Position numbers and translations under genes: made by a program. Positions 26,536 through 36,497 of a DNA stretch of 42,500 nucleotides are shown here, piece by piece; within the stretch, counting starts at the first letter, position 1, and the number at the start of each line of letters is the position of its first letter. The DNA is from Deinococcus radiophilus (lineage in GTDB: Bacteria; Deinococcota; Deinococci; Deinococcales; Deinococcaceae): contig NZ_CP086380.1 of NCBI RefSeq assembly GCF_020889625.1, forward strand, positions 2,037,501 through 2,080,000. Reading direction: 5' to 3'. Under the pieces are notes generated by a model. The model did no database searches, was not told the origin of the DNA, and saw only the letters and a list, made by a program, of their open reading frames with translations.

Positions 26536-27557
26536 CCGCCACTGCCGAGAAACAAGTCACTGCACAGCGGGACGCCAGCAAACCCATCACCATGGTCGCC
26601 GCCATCAACGAAGCGCTGGATCAGGCGCTGGAGCGCAACCCTGACGTGTATATCTTCGGGGAAGACGTGGGCATCATGGGCGGCGTGTTCCGCGCCACCG
26701 ACGGCCTGCAGGCCCGCTACGGCGAGGAGCGTGTCTTCGACACCCCGCTGGCCGAGGCGGGCATCATGGGCATGGCCATCGGGATGGGCTTGGCAGGCCT
26801 GAAACCCGTCGCTGAGATGCAGTTCGCAGGCTTCATCTACCCCGCGCTGGACCAGATCATGAGCCACCTGGGCCGCTACCGCCACCGCACCCGCAGCCGC
26901 TTCTCGCTGCCGGTGGTCGTGCGTGCGCCCTACGGCGGCGGGGTCCACACCCCCGAGCAGCACGCCGACAGCCCCGAAGCGATTCTGGCGCATGTGCCGG
27001 GCATCAAGGTGGTCATTCCCAGCAACCCGCAGGACGCCAAAGGTCTGCTGCTGGCCGCTATCGAGGACCCCGATCCGGTGATGTTCTTCGAGAGCATCAA
27101 GATGTACCGCTCGCTGAAACAGGAAGTGGACCTCGGCTACTACATCATTCCGCTGGGCCAAGCCCGCATTCACCGCGAAGGCACCGACCTGACCCTGATC
27201 TGCTACGGCGGCATGGTGGAGATCTGCGACAAGGCTGCCGAAGCTGCAGCGCAAGCAGGCATCAGCGCCGAGATCATCGACCTGCGGACCATCAGCCCAC
27301 TGGACACCGACACCCTGCTGGAAAGTGTCCGCAAGACGGGCCGCGCTGTGATTGTCACCGAAGCGCCGCGCACCGCTGGCTTCCATAGCGAAATTGCCGC
27401 CGTGATTGCCGAGGAGGCTGTGGATTCGCTGCTGGCCCCGGTGGTCCGCGTGACGGGCTTTGACGCGCCTTACCCGCCCTTTACCGCCATCGAAGACAAG
27501 TACCGCCCCACGCCGACCCGCGTCGCAAAGGCGATGCGTCAGGTGATGGACTACTAG
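26532..27557 (+). CDS. 2-oxoacid dehydrogenase E1 component, beta subunit
   Basis: A 341-residue transketolase-type partner of the alpha subunit. Characteristic are the IFGEDVG segment near the N terminus, [41 protein letters not shown] and the C-terminal domain with [14 protein letters not shown] and APYPP. Start overlaps the alpha stop by 4 bases. A terminator follows 44 bases after the stop, so the operon holds only these two genes. Confidence 0.94.
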
Positions 27558-27601
27558 AGAACTGCCCTGGCGAGGATCAGCTAGGCATTTGCTGAGGGTG
27601 G

Positions 27602-27637
27602 AAAGAGCCGGGGTTGCAGAGTTGCCCCGGCTCTTTT
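27602..27637 (+). terminator. Terminator of the E1 alpha/beta operon
   Basis: AAAGAGCCGGGG pairs with CCCCGGCTCTTT (12 bp, 11-base loop), followed by T. Confidence 0.93.
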
Positions 27638-27713
27638 GGGGGCTGCAGCGCTGGCGTCCTCAGGCCCTCTTCTCTCATCATCCTTCCGTCAGCCACGGCG
27701 CATAGGCTGAGGC

Positions 27714-28310
27714 ATGCTGACCCCACCGCCCACGCCCGCCGAGGTGGTCCACCTGGGCAACGAAGCCATCACCGTGACTGGCCAGTCCAATGCAGACAAG
27801 GCAGAGATGGACGTAGGGTTATGGGCGCACGAGGAAACGCTCTACTCGCCGCGCGGCGACGCGGCGGTGGTGCGTTTTTGCTGGGACGCCGTCAAGTATC
27901 ACGGCTGCCAGGTGTATCTGGCGCGGCCTGGGGGTCGGGTGACGCCCCTCAAGAACAGCGACGTAACCCGACTGCTCTGGACCCAGGACGGTGAATACCT
28001 GATCGGGGCCGGGGCCAATACGCTGCGGCTATGGAACCTGTCGGACGGAATGCGGAGTGTGGTGTATCAGGCCAAGAGCGGTGCGCCGACTACGGGCGGG
28101 ATCACCCGGCTGTGGCTGGAACCGAACGGGCGCGGGCGTGGTGATCTCTGCGTGGCCACCACCGAGGTGGTGCGCTATGACCAGCCCGGCCAGCTGCGAC
28201 CTACGCTGACCCTGAGTGCCGCCCGCTACCAGTTGCCCACGCTGCAGCGCCTAGGCCTGAACACGGTGCAGGCGCTGGAAGGCGAAGCCGCCTGCCCTAG
28301 CGCCCGCTGA
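27714..28310 (+). CDS. Hypothetical beta-strand-rich protein
   Basis: A 198-residue protein of unrecognised family. Repeating strand-turn units (for example TRLLWTQDGEYLIGAGANTLRLWNL) resemble blades of a WD40/TolB-type propeller, but only two or three units are visible, too few for a full propeller. No signal peptide. TAGGCT lies 5 nt before the ATG. The end overlaps the convergent dgkA end by 14 bases. Confidence 0.75.
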   Translation: MLTPPPTPAEVVHLGNEAITVTGQSNADKAEMDVGLWAHEETLYSPRGDAAVVRFCWDAVKYHGCQVYLARPGGRVTPLKNSDVTRLLWTQDGEYLIGAGANTLRLWNLSDGMRSVVYQAKSGAPTTGGITRLWLEPNGRGRGDLCVATTEVVRYDQPGQLRPTLTLSAARYQLPTLQRLGLNTVQALEGEAACPSAR

Positions 28311-28683
28311 CCAGCGCCCACAGCGGCGGCCCCAGCACATTCAGGCCCACCAGCAGCGCGAAAAAGGCCGCCACATACACGGCTCCGGCGGCGGCGTCCT
28401 TCGCGGCGGCGGCGAGTGGGTGCGGGCCTGGGCTGAGCAGGTCTATCGCCGCTTCTACGGCGCTGTTGACCAGTTCCAAGCTCAGGACCAGCGCACACAC
28501 CAACAAAATTGGGGTCAGCGGCGCATCCAGCCATAGCGTCAGCCCCAGCGCGGTCACAGCGGCCCACGCCTCAAAGCGGAAATTGGCCTCCTGGCGGTAG
28601 GTGCGCTGCAGGCCCGCCCAGGCGTACCCCGCCGAGCGCATCCAGCGCCGCGCACTCAGCGCCGAGCCGACATTTTTATTCAT
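28297..28683 (-). CDS. dgkA: Diacylglycerol/undecaprenol kinase
   Basis: A 128-residue three-span membrane kinase. The conserved block ELVNSAVEAAIDLL followed by AKDAAAGAV matches the catalytic motif of the family (E-x-x-NTAIE, KD-x-GSAAV). An N-terminal FRFEAW helix lies at the membrane surface. In Gram-positive and related bacteria this type phosphorylates undecaprenol to recycle the cell-wall lipid carrier. The start overlaps the ybeY stop by 4 bases, so both are cotranscribed. Confidence 0.93.
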   Translation of the reverse strand: MNKNVGSALSARRWMRSAGYAWAGLQRTYRQEANFRFEAWAAVTALGLTLWLDAPLTPILLVCALVLSLELVNSAVEAAIDLLSPGPHPLAAAAKDAAAGAVYVAAFFALLVGLNVLGPPLWALVSGR

Positions 28684-29153
28684 TCCTCTAACTCGTCACC
28701 CAGGGCGGCCTGTGCGGCGGCCCAGGCATCATGAAAAATCTGCCACGCCTCGCCGGTCGCGCCTTCCTCAAAGCCCAACCCTTCAGCGTGCGGGTGGTCG
28801 TGGCCGACCAGATGGGTCATGCCGTGGCTGGCGAGCAGCGCGGCTTCGCGGGTGAGGCTATGGCCCCGCGCCCCCGCCTGCCGCCCCGCCGTCTCCAGGC
28901 TGATGATGATGTCGCCCAGGTGCGGCGGCATGAAGGGGTCGCCCGGCTCCCAGCTGGGAAAACTGAGCACGTCGGTGACGGCGTCCTCGCCCCAGTGCTC
29001 CAGCTTGAGCGCCCGGATCGTCTCGTCGTCTACCAGCACCACCGTCACCTCGCGGTCCTGCACGCCGAAATGCCGCATCACGGCCGCCAGGCTATGTTCC
29101 AGGGCTGCAGTCAATCCGGGGTCTACAGGCACTTCGGCCACCAGGTCTATCAC
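28680..29153 (-). CDS. ybeY: Endoribonuclease YbeY (16S rRNA maturation factor)
   Basis: A 157-residue metal-dependent endoribonuclease for 16S rRNA 3'-end processing and ribosome quality control. The zinc motif H-x3-H-x5-H is complete (His110, His114, His120 in SHGMTHLVGHDH), and TDVLSFP and LGDIIIS are the other family segments. The start is GTG at 29153, with TATCCT 7 nt upstream on the minus strand, implying a leaderless GTG-started mRNA. Coupled with dgkA. Confidence 0.95.
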   Translation of the reverse strand: MIDLVAEVPVDPGLTAALEHSLAAVMRHFGVQDREVTVVLVDDETIRALKLEHWGEDAVTDVLSFPSWEPGDPFMPPHLGDIIISLETAGRQAGARGHSLTREAALLASHGMTHLVGHDHPHAEGLGFEEGATGEAWQIFHDAWAAAQAALGDELEE

Positions 29154-29160
29154 GCCCGTC

Positions 29161-29166
29161 AGGATA
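29161..29166 (-). promoter_or_regulatory. -10 box of ybeY-dgkA
   Basis: Minus-strand TATCCT with a 7-nt gap to the GTG start. The gap 29167-29440 upstream holds no gene I can support apart from the terminator-like hairpin at 29358. Confidence 0.5.
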
Positions 29167-29357
29167 GCGCGGGCGGCAGACCTGGCCCATCGCTCAAGGC
29201 AGCGTCGGTTTGGGCGGCGCGGACTGTGGGTGTGTGATTATTTCTGCCGCCGTGGTACGCCAAGCTGTTTCCAGCGTAGACGGGTCACCTCTCGCTGAAC
29301 GGCAACGTGAATTTTGGCGGCGAGCTGGTGAACGCTCGTGGTGAGGCGGTACAGCCG

Positions 29358-29384
29358 AAAAGACCCCTGCAGTTCAAGCAGAGG
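29358..29384 (-). terminator. Terminator of the P5C dehydrogenase gene
   Basis: On the minus strand CCTCTGC pairs with GCAGGGG (one G-T pair), 7-base loop, followed by TCTTTT. It lies about 60 bases after the stop. Confidence 0.6.
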
Positions 29385-29446
29385 CCTTTGGCGTTGGCTG
29401 TTGATGGTGAAGGCACAGAGGTAAGTCACCCCTCTGGTGTGGCGCT

Positions 29447-31024
29447 TTACCAGCGCTCGGTCACGGTCTTGAGCTGCATAAAGTTGCCCAGGTACTCCGG
29501 GCCGCCCGCCTTGGAGTCGGTGCCGGAGAGGTTGTAGCCGCCGAACGGCTGCACACCCACAATGGCACCGGTGATCTTGCGGTTGAAGTACAGGTTGCCC
29601 ACCTCGAACTTCTCACGGGCTTCTTCCAAGCGCTCACGGCGGCTGCTGCACACACCGCCGGTCAGGCCGTACACGGTGCTGTTGGCGATGTCCAGGGCGT
29701 CCTGCCAGTCACGCGCGCGGATCACCGAGACCACCGGGCCAAAGATTTCTTCCTGGGCCATCCGGGCGTCACGCTTGACATCACCCACGATGGTGGGCTG
29801 GACATAGTAGCCCGGCTTGCCGTTCGCCTCGCCGGGAGCCTCGCCGCCCAGCAGCACTTTGCCTTCTTCGGGGGCAATGTCCAGGTAGCCTTTGATCTTG
29901 TCAAAGGACATCTGGTTCACCACCGCGGTCACGTTGGCGTTTTCTTCGCCGGTGCCGACCTTCAGCTTGCCAGCGCGCTCCACAAAGCCGTTCACCACGT
30001 CGTCATATACATCGTCCACCACGATCAGGCGGCTCATGGCGCTGCACTTCTGGCCGTTAAAGCCAAACGCACCCTGCACCGCAGCCGTGATGGCGTTGTC
30101 AATGTCGGCGGTTTCGTCCACGATCATGCCGTCTTTGCCGCCCAGCTCCATGATGACGCGCTTGATCCACTTCTGACCCTCGTCCACTTTGACTTTGGCG
30201 GCCACCTCGTTGATCCGCAGGCCCACGTCACGGCTACCGGTAAAGGTGATAAAGCGGGTCTGGGGGTGCTGCACCAGGTACTCGCCCACTTCGCTGCCCT
30301 TGCCAGGCAGGAACTGCACCACGCCCGCAGGCAGGCCCGCTTCGATCAGGATGTCTACCAGGAATCCGGCGATCATGCCGCTGTCTTCGGCGGGCTTGGC
30401 GATCACGGTGTTGCCCACGACAATCGGCGCGGCCAACATACCCAGAAAGATGGCACCGGGGAAGTTCCAGGGGCTGATGCTCACACCAGCGCCCAGCGGC
30501 AGGTACATCAGGCCGTTTTCTTCTCCGTCGAACCAGGTGGTTTCAGCGGCCCCGAAGCCGTCATACTTCATGGCCTGGCGGGCGTAGTACTCCAGAAAGT
30601 CAATCGCTTCGGCAATTTCTACGTCGGCTTCGGCGTAGTTCTTGCCCACTTCCAGGCTCATCAGGGCACAGGCTTCCAGGCGGCGCTTTTTCAGGATGGC
30701 CGAGGCCTTGAGCAGCACGCGGGCGCGGGCGTCCATGCTCCAGGTTTTCCACTCCTCGAAAGCTTTCCAGGCACCTTGCAGGGCTTGCTCGGCGTGCTCC
30801 TCAGTGGCGCGGGCAGTGGTGCCCACCACTTCCGAGGTATCGCAGGGGTTGACCGACTCGAACTTCTGTTCGGTGTCTACGCGCTCGCCGTTGATGATCA
30901 GGGGATAGTGCTTGCCGACCAGCTCGCGGCGCACTTTGGCCAGAGCTTCTTGGTAGGCCTGGATGTTCTCTTCCTTGGTGAAGTCGATAAAGGACTGCGG
31001 ACGGTACTCTTCGATTTTCAGCAT
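29447..31024 (-). CDS. L-glutamate gamma-semialdehyde (1-pyrroline-5-carboxylate) dehydrogenase
   Basis: NAD-dependent oxidation of glutamate semialdehyde to glutamate, the second step of proline catabolism. The 525-residue protein of the ALDH4/RocA type has the catalytic Cys in [13 protein letters not shown], the general-base segment [13 protein letters not shown], the cofactor segment TFTGSRDVG and the C-terminal [20 protein letters not shown]. The start at 31024 has AGGAG 5 nt upstream; the longer frame adds 12 non-homologous residues. No proline dehydrogenase gene is adjacent in this window. Confidence 0.94.
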   Translation of the reverse strand: MLKIEEYRPQSFIDFTKEENIQAYQEALAKVRRELVGKHYPLIINGERVDTEQKFESVNPCDTSEVVGTTARATEEHAEQALQGAWKAFEEWKTWSMDARARVLLKASAILKKRRLEACALMSLEVGKNYAEADVEIAEAIDFLEYYARQAMKYDGFGAAETTWFDGEENGLMYLPLGAGVSISPWNFPGAIFLGMLAAPIVVGNTVIAKPAEDSGMIAGFLVDILIEAGLPAGVVQFLPGKGSEVGEYLVQHPQTRFITFTGSRDVGLRINEVAAKVKVDEGQKWIKRVIMELGGKDGMIVDETADIDNAITAAVQGAFGFNGQKCSAMSRLIVVDDVYDDVVNGFVERAGKLKVGTGEENANVTAVVNQMSFDKIKGYLDIAPEEGKVLLGGEAPGEANGKPGYYVQPTIVGDVKRDARMAQEEIFGPVVSVIRARDWQDALDIANSTVYGLTGGVCSSRRERLEEAREKFEVGNLYFNRKITGAIVGVQPFGGYNLSGTDSKAGGPEYLGNFMQLKTVTERW

Positions 31025-31191
31025 GTGGACTCCTGTGGGGCCGTAATCTCGGCTACGCATGTGATGGGGGCAAGTTGGGCTGTACAGGCCAGTCTAGCCC
31101 AGCAGACCGGGCGTATGCAAAGCTGTATACAGCGCCCGTAGCGGTGCAGAGTTATGCGGCTTGGGGCGGCCAGGAGGCTGCCCGACAGCCC

Positions 31192-32586
31192 TCAAATGTC
31201 CTGCTTGCCGGTATCCATCCGCACCACCCGGGGGGTGAATTCGGCGACCACATCCACCAGATCACGCTGGCGGGCCAGCACGTCCTCAATGCGCTTGTAG
31301 GCCTGCGGGGCTTCGTCTAGCCCGCCGCCGATCAGGGTCACGCCGCGTTCGTGCAAGGTGCGGCGCAGATCATCGCGCGAGAGGCTGCGCTCGGCGGCCT
31401 TGCGGCCCAGTTGACGGCCCGCGCCGTGGCTGGAGCTGCTCAGGGCGTCTGGGTTGCCCAGTCCGCGCACCACAAAACTGGGATCGGCCATGCTGCCGGG
31501 AATCAGGCCCAGGCGGCCCGCCTCGGCGGGGGTCGCGCCCTTGCGGTGAACGATTCGTTCCTGGCCGCCCACGTCCTGTTTCCAGGCGAGATTGTGGCTG
31601 TTGCTGACCTGCACCAGTGGCTCCGCGTTCAGCGCTCCGCTCAGCCTCGCATGGATCTGGTCGTGGTTGGCCAGCGCGTAGCGCCCGGCCAGGTTCATGG
31701 CCCGCCAGTAGGCCTGCCCAGCGTCGGTGTCCAGCCCCAGCCAGGCCAGCCGGCGGGCGGCAGGGTCCAGTTCGCTCAGCTGGGATTCGGCCACCTTGGT
31801 AAAGTGTCCAGCCACCTGTGCCCCCAGGCCGCGCGACCCGGAGTGGCTCAGGATGGCCAGGTATTCGCCCGGTTCCAGGCCCAGGTCCGCGCTGTCTACT
31901 TTCAGGGTTCCGAACTCTACAAAGTGATTGCCGCTGCCCGACGTGCCGAGTTGCTCGGCAGCCTTGCCCTGAAGAGAGCGCAGCAGGCCCTGATCCTGCC
32001 AGGTGCGTTCATCCATCACCGGATGATCCAGGCGCTGATTCTTCTGGAACCCCACTCCAGCCCCGAAGCGGGTGTGCCTCAGCAGCAGCTTGCGGGCCTC
32101 GTCACTGCTGAGCTGCTGTGGGTCAACCGGCAAGACGCTCAGCATCATGGAGCAGCCGATGTCCACCCCCACGCCGTAGGGAATGACGGCATTCTCGGTG
32201 GCCAGCACCCCGCCGATAGGGAGCCCGTAACCGATGTGGGCGTCGGGCATCAGCGCCCCGGCCCGCGTGATCGGCAGGCGCATAGCGACATCCATCTGCC
32301 CTAAGGCCCCCGCTTCAATCAGTTCGGCGCCCCAGATGCCGTAGGGCAGGGGAGAGGGACGCAGTTCTGCGGAGGCCCGGCCTTGTCGCTGGGCTTGCAC
32401 GGCAGCGGCCAGCTCAGCATAGACGCCGCCACCCAGATAGTTCTGGGGCGCCGCCTGGACCTTCTGCAGTTCGTCCAGCACTTCGGTGTGGTCCAGTCCG
32501 GACTGGGCGCGGATGCGGGCGGCCTGATGCGCCAATTCCACGACTTCGCCGCCGAAGCCCAATTTAAGAAGGTGTTTTTTGTTCAT
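31192..32586 (-). CDS. rtcB: RtcB-family RNA ligase
   Basis: A 464-residue GTP/Mn2+-dependent ligase that joins 2',3'-cyclic phosphate or 3'-phosphate RNA ends to 5'-OH ends, used in RNA repair. Seen are PDAHIGYGLPIGGVLAT, VGVDIGCSM (metal-binding Asp/Cys), GSGNHFVEFG, SHSGSRG, SNSHNLAW, HRKGATPA and SSSSHGAGR with the His that becomes guanylylated. AAGGA lies 5 nt before the ATG, so it is leadered. It stands alone; no rtcA or archease gene is adjacent. Confidence 0.94.
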   Translation of the reverse strand: MNKKHLLKLGFGGEVVELAHQAARIRAQSGLDHTEVLDELQKVQAAPQNYLGGGVYAELAAAVQAQRQGRASAELRPSPLPYGIWGAELIEAGALGQMDVAMRLPITRAGALMPDAHIGYGLPIGGVLATENAVIPYGVGVDIGCSMMLSVLPVDPQQLSSDEARKLLLRHTRFGAGVGFQKNQRLDHPVMDERTWQDQGLLRSLQGKAAEQLGTSGSGNHFVEFGTLKVDSADLGLEPGEYLAILSHSGSRGLGAQVAGHFTKVAESQLSELDPAARRLAWLGLDTDAGQAYWRAMNLAGRYALANHDQIHARLSGALNAEPLVQVSNSHNLAWKQDVGGQERIVHRKGATPAEAGRLGLIPGSMADPSFVVRGLGNPDALSSSSHGAGRQLGRKAAERSLSRDDLRRTLHERGVTLIGGGLDEAPQAYKRIEDVLARQRDLVDVVAEFTPRVVRMDTGKQDI

Positions 32587-32687
32587 GGGGGTCCTTTCTG
32601 CTGACCCGTGGTCTGCGGGTGGGACGGACGGCTCACCTCCACTGTCAGTCTGGCGGAGTAGGCGGGCAGGATGCTAGGCCAAACCAC

Positions 32688-32705
32688 TTATTGATAACGG
32701 CATAA
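32688..32705. promoter_or_regulatory. Imperfect TTAT/ATAA palindrome upstream of rtcB
   Basis: On the minus strand TTATGCCGTTATCAATAA, about 100 bases upstream of the rtcB ATG. The TTATG left half resembles half of the Deinococcus radiation/desiccation motif, but the right half does not read CATAA. A TAGCAT box lies 15 nt beyond it on the minus strand. Confidence 0.25.
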
Positions 32706-32784
32706 ATTGACATTGACCCAATGGATTGCCGAGCGCGCTACACAGTCGCCACCACCCACCAATCAATGCAGACTACTGCCGTTC

Positions 32785-33792
32785 TCAATAGGAGCGTTGA
32801 GGCGAAGGCTGGGCCGCTTCTGCGGGGCTGCTCAGCGCCTGCAGCCCCAGGGCAGCAGCATGGTGCCGGATGTCCTGGTAAATGGCAGCCAGTTCGGGAT
32901 TGGTCGGGGTGGCTGGATCGCCTGGTAGGTCTGTGGTGGCCACTTCACCCAAGGCCGTGTGTGCGAGGTCCAGCAGTTGCTCTACCTCGCGCTGCATGGC
33001 CGGATAGCCAGGGCTGCTGGCGGGCAGACGGCCCAGGGTCTTGGCAGCCTCATAGGCCAGGTCCCAGATCTCTGCGGCGCGCCACTCACCCGGAGTAGGC
33101 AGGCCGCCACTGCCGGGTCGCAGGTCTGGCAAGCGGGACAGCCGCTCGGCCACACGCTCCGGCAGGGCGGCGGCCAGGTCGGGGTCCAGTTCCGGGCGGC
33201 CAATGGTTTCGCAACTCTCCAGCACTGCGGCAAAATCCTGCTTGCGGCGTCTTGCCAGGGCTTCGCGGATAGGCCGCAGGTGAATCAGCCCGTAGATCAG
33301 CCAGTAGGCCGCCAGCAAGCAAATCAGCATCAGGAGTGTGCCCCAAAGGTCCCGGTCCAGCAGCCCCACCATCAGGAACAGGGCACTCAGCAGGAGCAGG
33401 CCATAGAGGTTCATCTGCTTGAGCAGGCCATAAGGATCACCGGCCACCCGCAACTGCGAGAGGTCACGTAACGCCGCCGGGTGCAGATAGAGGCTCTGAC
33501 CGCCGCCGAGCCGGGTGTACAGGGCGCTCCGCTCGCTGGCAGGGTACTGCCGGAGGTGATACCAGACCGTTCGCCCATTGGACTTCTCCGCTATCTTTTT
33601 GATTCGTTCCTGAGTCGCCTTTCCATCTGAGTCGTGCAGCAGCAGCACGGTGGGCTTACTTTCACCTTCGGTCAGGCTCAAGAAAATCTCGGCGCTCCCG
33701 CTTTCCAGTGGAGAGTCAGGAGCCAGTAGGTCGGCGCAGAAATTCCGCAGACTGGCGATGGCCTGCGGGTGCAGCTGCCTCAGATTGAGCAT
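32785..33792 (-). CDS. Hypothetical protein with two central transmembrane helices
   Basis: A 335-residue protein, family not recognised. The N-terminal 125 residues form a mixed alpha/beta domain (TVLLLHDSDGKATQERIKKIAE, a nuclease- or Rossmann-like half), two adjacent hydrophobic segments follow (about 131-148 and 153-172), then a long helical cytoplasmic domain rich in Ala, Leu and Glu. TAAACT lies 7 nt before the ATG on the minus strand. It is divergent from the thioesterase gene. Confidence 0.78.
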   Translation of the reverse strand: MLNLRQLHPQAIASLRNFCADLLAPDSPLESGSAEIFLSLTEGESKPTVLLLHDSDGKATQERIKKIAEKSNGRTVWYHLRQYPASERSALYTRLGGGQSLYLHPAALRDLSQLRVAGDPYGLLKQMNLYGLLLLSALFLMVGLLDRDLWGTLLMLICLLAAYWLIYGLIHLRPIREALARRRKQDFAAVLESCETIGRPELDPDLAAALPERVAERLSRLPDLRPGSGGLPTPGEWRAAEIWDLAYEAAKTLGRLPASSPGYPAMQREVEQLLDLAHTALGEVATTDLPGDPATPTNPELAAIYQDIRHHAAALGLQALSSPAEAAQPSPQRSY

Positions 33793-33799
33793 GGATCAC

Positions 33800-33838
33800 A
33801 GTTTAATGCAGGCGCTCGACAGTCGGAGCGTCTATGCT
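33800..33838. promoter_or_regulatory. Divergent -10 boxes of the membrane protein and thioesterase genes
   Basis: Minus-strand TAAACT (33800-33805) is 7 nt from the ATG at 33792. Plus-strand TATGCT (33833-33838) is 5 nt from the ATG at 33844. Confidence 0.5.
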
Positions 33839-33843
33839 CAGGC

Positions 33844-34317
33844 ATGACCCTTCACCCTGATATTGACCTGCCCACTCCCGAAGAATTTGAGCAGCTCTCG
33901 CCAGAGCAGCTGGCTGCGCGGATGAACGGCTCCGAAAGTCAGGGATTGAGCGGCACACTAGGCCAGAAATTGGGCCTCAGGCTGCTGAGCGTGACCAAGG
34001 ACAAGCTGGTGGCCCGGATGCCGGTAGAGGGAAACCGTCAACCGGCTGGGCGGCTGCACGGCGGCGCCAGTCTGGCCCTGGCCGAAGAACTGGCCTCGGT
34101 GGGCAGCTGGATCAACCTGGACGTGACCCGTGAAGTGGCGGTGGGCGTGGACCTGAGTGGCACCCATGTGCGCGGCGTCACAGGCGGATATGTCATGGCC
34201 ACCGCCACGCTGGCCTACCGGGGCCGCTCGGTGATGGTCTGGGAAATTGAGGTACAGGACGAGCGGGGCAAGACCACCACCCTGGCCCGCTGCACCTGCA
34301 ACGTGGTGCGGCTGTAA
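33844..34317 (+). CDS. Hotdog-fold thioesterase (PaaI/MenI type)
   Basis: A 157-residue acyl-CoA thioesterase. The family hallmark HGGASLALAEELAS follows GRL at about residues 74-90, then VDLSGTHVRG and a terminal strand ARCTCNVVRL. The N-terminal 35 residues are helical. MenI-type members act on 1,4-dihydroxy-2-naphthoyl-CoA, which would fit menaquinone synthesis, but the substrate is not proven by sequence. The frame upstream to 33769 crosses the divergent promoter and is not used. Confidence 0.88.
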   Translation: MTLHPDIDLPTPEEFEQLSPEQLAARMNGSESQGLSGTLGQKLGLRLLSVTKDKLVARMPVEGNRQPAGRLHGGASLALAEELASVGSWINLDVTREVAVGVDLSGTHVRGVTGGYVMATATLAYRGRSVMVWEIEVQDERGKTTTLARCTCNVVRL

Positions 34318-34348
34318 TGCTGTGGGCGCTGCGCGGCAGCAGACAGGC

Positions 34349-35346
34349 TCAGGCGCGGGCCAGCGCCGGGCGTTTCAGCGTGCTGCCCCAGCGCCACAGC
34401 CATTCCAGCGGGCCTATGCGGTAGCGCGGCAGCCACCACGCGCTCAGGGTCAGGTTGGCGGCGTAGGCCAGCAGACAGGCCGGGATAACCAGCCAGTAAG
34501 GCCCCCCTGCCCACCCCGCCCATCCCAGCACTGTAAAGACCAGGGTCTGAAGGATGTAGTTGCTTAGGCTCATGCGGCCCAATAAGGCCAATGGGCGCAG
34601 CGGGGCAGCCAGCGCTCCTGGACGCGCTGCCCAGAACCACAGGCCACTGGTGATGGCCGCGGCTCCGACCAGGGCGCTCAGGGTGGTCAGGTCCAGGTCG
34701 TACCCGGCCACTTCCAAGAGACGCGCCTCACTGCGCTGGCTCCAGACCGTCAGCAGCGCGGTAAGACCCGCCAGCACAGGCGCAGGACCGGGCGCACCCG
34801 CTGGGGCTGTTCGAAGGCCCGCAGGCGCTGCAACGCCAGACCCAACAGAAACATGGCCGGAGTCAGCAAAATGGGCGAGGTCCACAGGGCCAGCACCGTC
34901 ATGACGGCCGCGCCCAGCCCAATCAACGGCACAGGCAGATAAGAACATGGAATCAGCAGCAGGCCGAACAGGGCGTAAAAACGCAGGACCTCCCCCGACT
35001 GCAACAAGCTGTGGAGCAGCCCCAGCCCGAACAGTAGCGCCAGCCGCCGTAAAAACATGGCGAGTCCTGATTCACCGCGTTGCTGCGCCCGTTCCATCAT
35101 GATCCCGAAGCCTGCGCCGAACAGCAGGGCGAACAGCGGGAAAAAATGGCCCCTGAACAGCAGGTCGCTCCAGAACTGCACTTGAGTGCTGACCGTCTGC
35201 TCGCCGGGTTCGAAGTTGAGGTGCAGGATGGCCGGAGCGTTGAGCACCGGAATACCAGTCAGTGCCGCGCCACGCAGTACGTCAAGGATGGCGAGACGTT
35301 GAGGCGTGGGCAGCGCTGCGGCAGGCAGAGAAACAGGGCGAGGCAT
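34349..35346 (-). pseudogene. Frameshifted DUF418 membrane protein gene
   Basis: Two overlapping minus-strand frames make up one DUF418 protein. The first (from 35346) gives LAILDVLRGAALTGI, FRGHFFPLFALLFGAGFGI and several helices to LQRLRAFEQPQRVRP. The second gives VLAGLTALLTVW onward, with GRMSLSNYILQT and the typical C-terminal RIGPLEWLWRWG. Joining them needs a -1 shift, equal to one missing base, near 34780-34805 in a C/G-rich tract. This may be a real disrupting mutation, a sequencing error or, less likely, programmed slippage. TATGAT lies 6 nt before the start. It follows the glycosyltransferase gene by 23 bases. Confidence 0.8.
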
Positions 35347-35369
35347 CGGAGAATCATAAAGCGGCACGT

Positions 35370-36497
35370 CTACTGCTGGTACACGCGGCCTTTCCACTGG
35401 ACCTGCTTGCGGATGGCCTTGCGGTAGATCGGCAACATCAGCAGCGGCTGAATGGGGCCGATCAGCCCTTCGGCCAGGTCGGCAGGCTCACGCCGGCCAG
35501 CCACCCAGGCAATGGCGGCGCGCTCGAGCAGCGAGGTGGCCCTCAGCAGGCGCGCCCCTGGAAAGTCCAGCAGCCAGGGGAGGGTATACACGCAGAGCTG
35601 GCCGGCCAGGGCTGTGGCCAGCGCCAGGCGTGAGTTGCCGTGCACAGGCAGCCAGCTTTTGGCATAGCCATTGACCGAAGAGGCGTAGTCGTTGTACATC
35701 CTGACGCCAACACGTCCGCCGCCCAGCACACCCATGACCCGGTAGCCACGGGCCTTGAGCCGCTTGGCGAACAGGACGTCTTCCAGGACGTCTCCTTGCA
35801 CCAGCGTATGTCCGCCCACGGCGTCGTAGGCGGCCCGGCGGAAGACCATCACCTGTCCTACTGCGGTTGCTGTAGCGACCAACGGCAATTGCATGGCGGG
35901 ATAGGGGAGCAGCGACAGCAGGTATAGGTCAATCAGCGGTGTAATGAGTCGCTCCTGTGCGCTGCCCACGTTCTGGCGCGGCCAGCAGCTCAGCAGGTCA
36001 GCCTCTGAACGTTCCAGCTCGGCCAGCAGAGCGTCCAGGGCGCCATTCTTCCATTCCACATCGGCGTCCACGAAGATCAGCACGTCGCCGCTGGCTGCCT
36101 GAGACAGCTGGTGACACGCCCAGTTTTTCCCGGCCCAGCCCTCAGGGAGTGGGGTGCCGCTCACCACCCGGGCCCCAGGAACGCCCTGACACAGCTCCCG
36201 CGCAATATCGCCGGTGCCGTCGCTGCTGTGGTCATCCAACAGAATCACTTCGTCGGCTCCTTGGCGCAGTAGGCCGCCGAGCAATTTCGGCACGTTGTGG
36301 GCCTCATCACGGGCCGGGGTCAGAAGGGACACCTTAGGGCGCGGGCTGACTGCCGCGTGCTTGCGGTCCAGCCGGGGAAAGGTGCGGGCGTTGACCACCA
36401 GGGTCGCCGCGCGGTAAGCGGTGTACCCCAGGGCCATACCCGTCAGCAGTCCCTGGGCCAGTGAAGAACCTAGGCGGCGGCGTCTAGGCAGCTTCAT
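35370..36497 (-). CDS. Family 2 glycosyltransferase
   Basis: A 375-residue inverting GT-A enzyme with an N-terminal hydrophobic segment (about 10-30), the catalytic domain ([39 protein letters not shown]-type [10 protein letters not shown], and [17 protein letters not shown]), and three C-terminal hydrophobic helices. The layout resembles CrtQ-like glycosyltransferases of carotenoid or lipid glycosylation. Deinococcus makes carotenoids, but no carotenoid gene is next to it here. It is followed closely by the DUF418 gene. Confidence 0.88.
   Translation of the reverse strand: MKLPRRRRLGSSLAQGLLTGMALGYTAYRAATLVVNARTFPRLDRKHAAVSPRPKVSLLTPARDEAHNVPKLLGGLLRQGADEVILLDDHSSDGTGDIARELCQGVPGARVVSGTPLPEGWAGKNWACHQLSQAASGDVLIFVDADVEWKNGALDALLAELERSEADLLSCWPRQNVGSAQERLITPLIDLYLLSLLPYPAMQLPLVATATAVGQVMVFRRAAYDAVGGHTLVQGDVLEDVLFAKRLKARGYRVMGVLGGGRVGVRMYNDYASSVNGYAKSWLPVHGNSRLALATALAGQLCVYTLPWLLDFPGARLLRATSLLERAAIAWVAGRREPADLAEGLIGPIQPLLMLPIYRKAIRKQVQWKGRVYQQ

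Noticed and set aside
30266..31141. Long plus-strand open frame opposite the P5C dehydrogenase gene
   Set aside because: It is the antisense shadow of a well-conserved gene in high-G+C DNA, with no family resemblance and no ribosome site or -10 box.
31351..32304. 317-codon plus-strand open frame opposite rtcB
   Set aside because: Shadow of the conserved RtcB sequence; composition rich in His, Gln and Arg as expected from antisense reading.
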